Assembly (NCBI GenBank): GCA_944323345.1
Contig: CALUSC010000004.1
Location: forward strand, 56,822-120,821
DNA length: 64,000 bases
Direction of reading: 5' to 3'
Source of the DNA: an uncultured Bacteroidales bacterium
Lineage (GTDB): Bacteria; Bacteroidota; Bacteroidia; Bacteroidales; UBA932
Part shown: piece by piece, positions 61,889 to 64,000 of the stretch
How positions within the stretch are numbered: position 1 is the stretch's first letter
Layout: each line of letters starts with the position of its first letter
Translations under genes and position numbers: made by a program
Notes under the pieces: model-generated
What the model saw: only the letters and a program-made list of their open reading frames with translations
The model's database searches: none
Told to the model about the DNA's origin: nothing

Positions 61889-62326
61889 CTATGCCTGCCT
61901 GACAGGGATTTTGTCAATTCTTTTCTGGTGTCTTCCGCCTTCGAATTCCGTATCCAGCCAGCTGTCTGTGATTTCAGCCACTTCGTCGAATGGTATGAAG
62001 CGTGCCGGCATCACCAGGATGTTGGCATTGTTGTGCTTTTTCACCAGTTCTCCGATTTCCTTGTTCCAGGCCAGCCCTGCGCGGATATTCTGATGCTTGT
62101 TCAGGGTCATGGCCATGCCGTTCCCTGTGCCGCACATGGCTATGCCCAGGTCGACTTCTCCGTTTCCGACAGCTTCTGCGAGAGGATGGGCCACGTCAGG
62201 GTAGTCCATGCTTGCCTCGGAATGGGTTCCGAAGTCTTTCATTTCGTAGCCTTTGCTTTCAAGATACTGGATGAGCCGGCCCTTGTATTCGAATCCGGCG
62301 TGGTCGCTGCAGATACCGATTTTCAT
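61889..62326 (-). CDS. rpiB: Ribose-5-phosphate isomerase B
   Basis: The 145-residue LacAB/RpiB-family protein has SDHAGFEYKGRLI, FGTHSEASMDYPD, the active-site cysteine in AMCGTGNGMAM and a C-terminal EFEGGRHQKRIDKI. It interconverts ribose-5-phosphate and ribulose-5-phosphate (or allose-6-phosphate). It precedes truB by 65 bp on the minus strand. Confidence 0.95.
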   Translation of the reverse strand: MKIGICSDHAGFEYKGRLIQYLESKGYEMKDFGTHSEASMDYPDVAHPLAEAVGNGEVDLGIAMCGTGNGMAMTLNKHQNIRAGLAWNKEIGELVKKHNNANILVMPARFIPFDEVAEITDSWLDTEFEGGRHQKRIDKIPVRQA

Positions 62327-62466
62327 GATTTCCGTGATTTTATTCCTGCCTTCCGGGAATTCTGATTTCCTTTCCGGCCAGGCGGCGCAAAATTACGATT
62401 TGTTTTTCAAAATTTGAAATTTAATTCCGCAGTTTAGAGTCTTCCGTGTATCACTGACTACAAAAT

Positions 62467-63771
62467 CTAATCTTTGCCGAGCAGCCATTCCCAGGCAGGC
62501 ATTACATTTATTCTTTTTCCGGATATTTGTAATGTGTCCTTTTCATCGTCGGTTATTATCAGCAGGTTGTCACATCCGGTGACCGATGACGCCTCCAACA
62601 GGCCTTTGATTTCGCGCTCGCGGGTTTCATCGTCCGCCATACTCCATGTCACTTGAATGAGCCGGATGACATTTTCTTCCCGTTGAAGCACAAAATCGCA
62701 TTCTGCATTGCCGTGATAATACGAAATTTTGTCGGACGGAAGCCTGTTCCTGTAAAGCTGGAGGAATACTGCATTCTCTAAATTCTTGCCTTTGTCGTTG
62801 CTTTGTGGCATAAGTACGGCGTTTCGCAGCCCTGTATCTATACAATAGAATTTGTCCAATGATTTACGTTCCTTCGCCAATGAGCGGTCATATCTGGAGA
62901 TTCGTATGAATATGAAAATGTTGCACACATAATCTGCCCAAAGATATAAATCGTCTTTACTTATTTTAAGTCCCTGTGACCTTATATCGTTATATATGGC
63001 ATTAATGGATGTCGGTTTGGTCAGATTGGCCATAATTCGTTTCACGAAGTAACGGACCACTCCGGTATTGGTTATTCGATAATGTTCGGCAAGGTCACGC
63101 AATATCATCGTATCAAAATATCCATGAAGCAGTTTCAGCTGTTCCGACCTGGATGTGGCAAGCACGATTTCAGGGAATGCACTTGACTGGTTATATATTT
63201 CGAATACGCTCTTCAGTCGAGCCCTGTCCTGTTCCAAAAAGCTGTCCGTAGCAATTTTCCTGAAGCGGCAGAATTCTCTGAAAGAAAGCGGATAGGTCTC
63301 ATATTCTATAGGATAGCCTCGCAAAGCTGAACCAAGTTCCGAGGAAAGCATTGAGGCATTGCTTCCGCAGATATAAATGTTCTTGCAATAGGATTTGTAG
63401 ACACGCAATACGAAATATTCCCAGTTTTTTATAAGCTGTATTTCATCAAAGAACATATGTACGTCTTTTATGGGGATATCCGGAAACATTTCCATATATG
63501 CCGTCACCACATCATCCAACTCATCGGATGACATATTGACAAGGCGTTCATCATCAAATCCTATCCACAGGATTTTCTCTTTGGGAATACCGGTATTTAC
63601 CAAGTCGTTGATGGCAATCTCCATCATTGTAGACTTGCCGCATCGCCTTACTCCAGGTACTGTTATGATCTTTTTTCTGCCAACGGGCAATTTTATATCC
63701 CGTTCTATCACTTCGAACGGAATTTCACTTTGTCTGATGGCGATCAGCGATTTGATAATGTCTTTTTTCAT
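62467..63771 (-). CDS. AAA-family ATPase with DUF4143 C-terminal domain
   Basis: The 434-residue protein has an AAA_14-type ATPase domain (Walker A GVRRCGKSTMM, Walker B VHMFFDEIQLI, sensor GSNASMLSS). A DUF4143 region with ETYPLSFREFCRF and the nuclease-like YHGNAECDFVLQREENVIRLIQV at its C-terminus follows. Members occur in mobile or transferred islands; substrate and partner are unknown. Codon use and base composition are A+T-richer than the neighbours, so transfer is likely. A -7-like TATATTTG is at 63794-63801 on the minus strand. Confidence 0.85.
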   Translation of the reverse strand: MKKDIIKSLIAIRQSEIPFEVIERDIKLPVGRKKIITVPGVRRCGKSTMMEIAINDLVNTGIPKEKILWIGFDDERLVNMSSDELDDVVTAYMEMFPDIPIKDVHMFFDEIQLIKNWEYFVLRVYKSYCKNIYICGSNASMLSSELGSALRGYPIEYETYPLSFREFCRFRKIATDSFLEQDRARLKSVFEIYNQSSAFPEIVLATSRSEQLKLLHGYFDTMILRDLAEHYRITNTGVVRYFVKRIMANLTKPTSINAIYNDIRSQGLKISKDDLYLWADYVCNIFIFIRISRYDRSLAKERKSLDKFYCIDTGLRNAVLMPQSNDKGKNLENAVFLQLYRNRLPSDKISYYHGNAECDFVLQREENVIRLIQVTWSMADDETREREIKGLLEASSVTGCDNLLIITDDEKDTLQISGKRINVMPAWEWLLGKD

Positions 63772-63835
63772 AATACATCCCTATATTGTATGACAAATAT
63801 AAATATTTATTCCTCTTTTATAGGATAAATATTGA

Positions 63836-63864
63836 AAAAGTTTCCTCTTTTAAAGGAAACTTTT
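63836..63864. terminator. Bidirectional terminator downstream of the exonuclease III gene
   Basis: An 11-bp A/T-rich stem (AAAAGTTTCCT with AGGAAACTTTT) has a seven-base loop and a T-run on either side. It ends the minus-strand gene at 63887. Confidence 0.6.
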
Positions 63865-63886
63865 ACTGGGTTTTTTGTCTGCGATT

Positions 63887-64000
63887 TCAGATGTTGATAT
63901 CAAGTTCGACAGGGCAGTGGTCAGAGCCGAAAATTTCAGTGTGTATTCCGGCGGAAACCAGCTTGTCATCGAGCCGTTTCGATGTCAGGAAGTAGTCGAT
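63887..64000 (-). CDS. Exodeoxyribonuclease III, C-terminal end
   Basis: The last 37 residues of a gene that continues past the window edge read IDYFLTSKRLDDKLVSAG and then EIFGSDHCPVELDINI. The RIDY-FLxSxRL and GSDHCPV blocks (catalytic Asp-His pair) are diagnostic for XthA-type AP endonucleases. The complete gene lies to the right. Confidence 0.85.
   Translation of the reverse strand: MDYFLTSKRLDDKLVSAGIHTEIFGSDHCPVELDINI

Noticed and set aside
62467-63771. DUF4143 ATPase as part of a defence island
   Set aside because: It stands alone between rpiB and xth with no partner genes; the ATPase alone does not justify a system.

Overview
The window reads as a chromosomal segment of a Bacteroidota genome, most likely order Bacteroidales; I cannot fix the family from sequence alone. 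The evidence is repeated promoters of the Bacteroidota type (-7 TAnnTTTG with a -33 TTG/TTTG 19-20 nt upstream, found ahead of eight transcription units), weak or A-rich ribosome-binding sites, a fused FeoA-FeoB, a single-chain TonB receptor, BACON-type lipoprotein architecture and lineage-typical proteins. GC is around one half by eye, and almost the whole window is densely coded. There is no prophage, transposase, CRISPR array or rRNA. The exceptions to ordinary coding are the regulatory gaps at 3275-4144, 44725-45034, 47746-48332 and 53002-53264.

Layout. 1-3274: end of a GH31 glycosidase gene, a lipoprotein nitroreductase, an AEC permease and an HD-type (p)ppGpp-hydrolase-like protein. 3275-6616: tRNA-Leu(CAA), a short terminator-ended transcript, then an FMN riboswitch leading into a TonB-dependent receptor, probably a flavin uptake gene. 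6661-10515 (minus): LuxR-type regulator, hemerythrin/RIC-like protein and FeoAB, an iron and nitrosative/oxidative stress group. 10612-16448: an RND efflux unit in which the inner-membrane pump and the outer-membrane channel are one 1511-residue reading frame. 16494-19804: secreted NUC1-type nuclease and an NhaC antiporter. 19859-27064: shikimate operon aroB-aroDA (fused)-aroC followed by an aminotransferase, a PaaK-type aryl-CoA ligase and an ACT protein. 27027-29684: a phage-like GNAT-fold gene and umuDC. 29803-32639: pgi-pnuC, tRNA-Met and tRNA-Gln, ispF. 32747-44724: housekeeping block (small membrane protein, mutL, rhomboid, EEP phosphatase, tsaC, rsmE, phosphoesterase, SLC13 permease, radA, dacB, galE). 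45035-47745 (minus): rpsO and pnp.

48103-58549 is a complete branched-chain amino acid locus: leuA-leuC-leuD-leuB and ilvD-ilvB-ilvN-ilvC. Each half is preceded by its own promoter, a short open frame rich in the end-product amino acids (Leu before leuA; Ile and Val before ilvD) and a strong Rho-independent terminator just before the first gene. This is the classic layout of transcription attenuation by leader-peptide translation. 58549-64000 holds a YgjP-type metallopeptidase, MATE exporter, truB with an inserted segment, rpiB, an A+T-richer AAA ATPase of the DUF4143 type, and the end of an exonuclease III gene.

The points most worth a second look are the two amino-acid leader/attenuators, the riboswitch-controlled outer-membrane receptor, the pump-channel fusion with an internal lipoprotein signal, the short RNA at 3619-3682, and the cluster of palindromes between galE and pnp.
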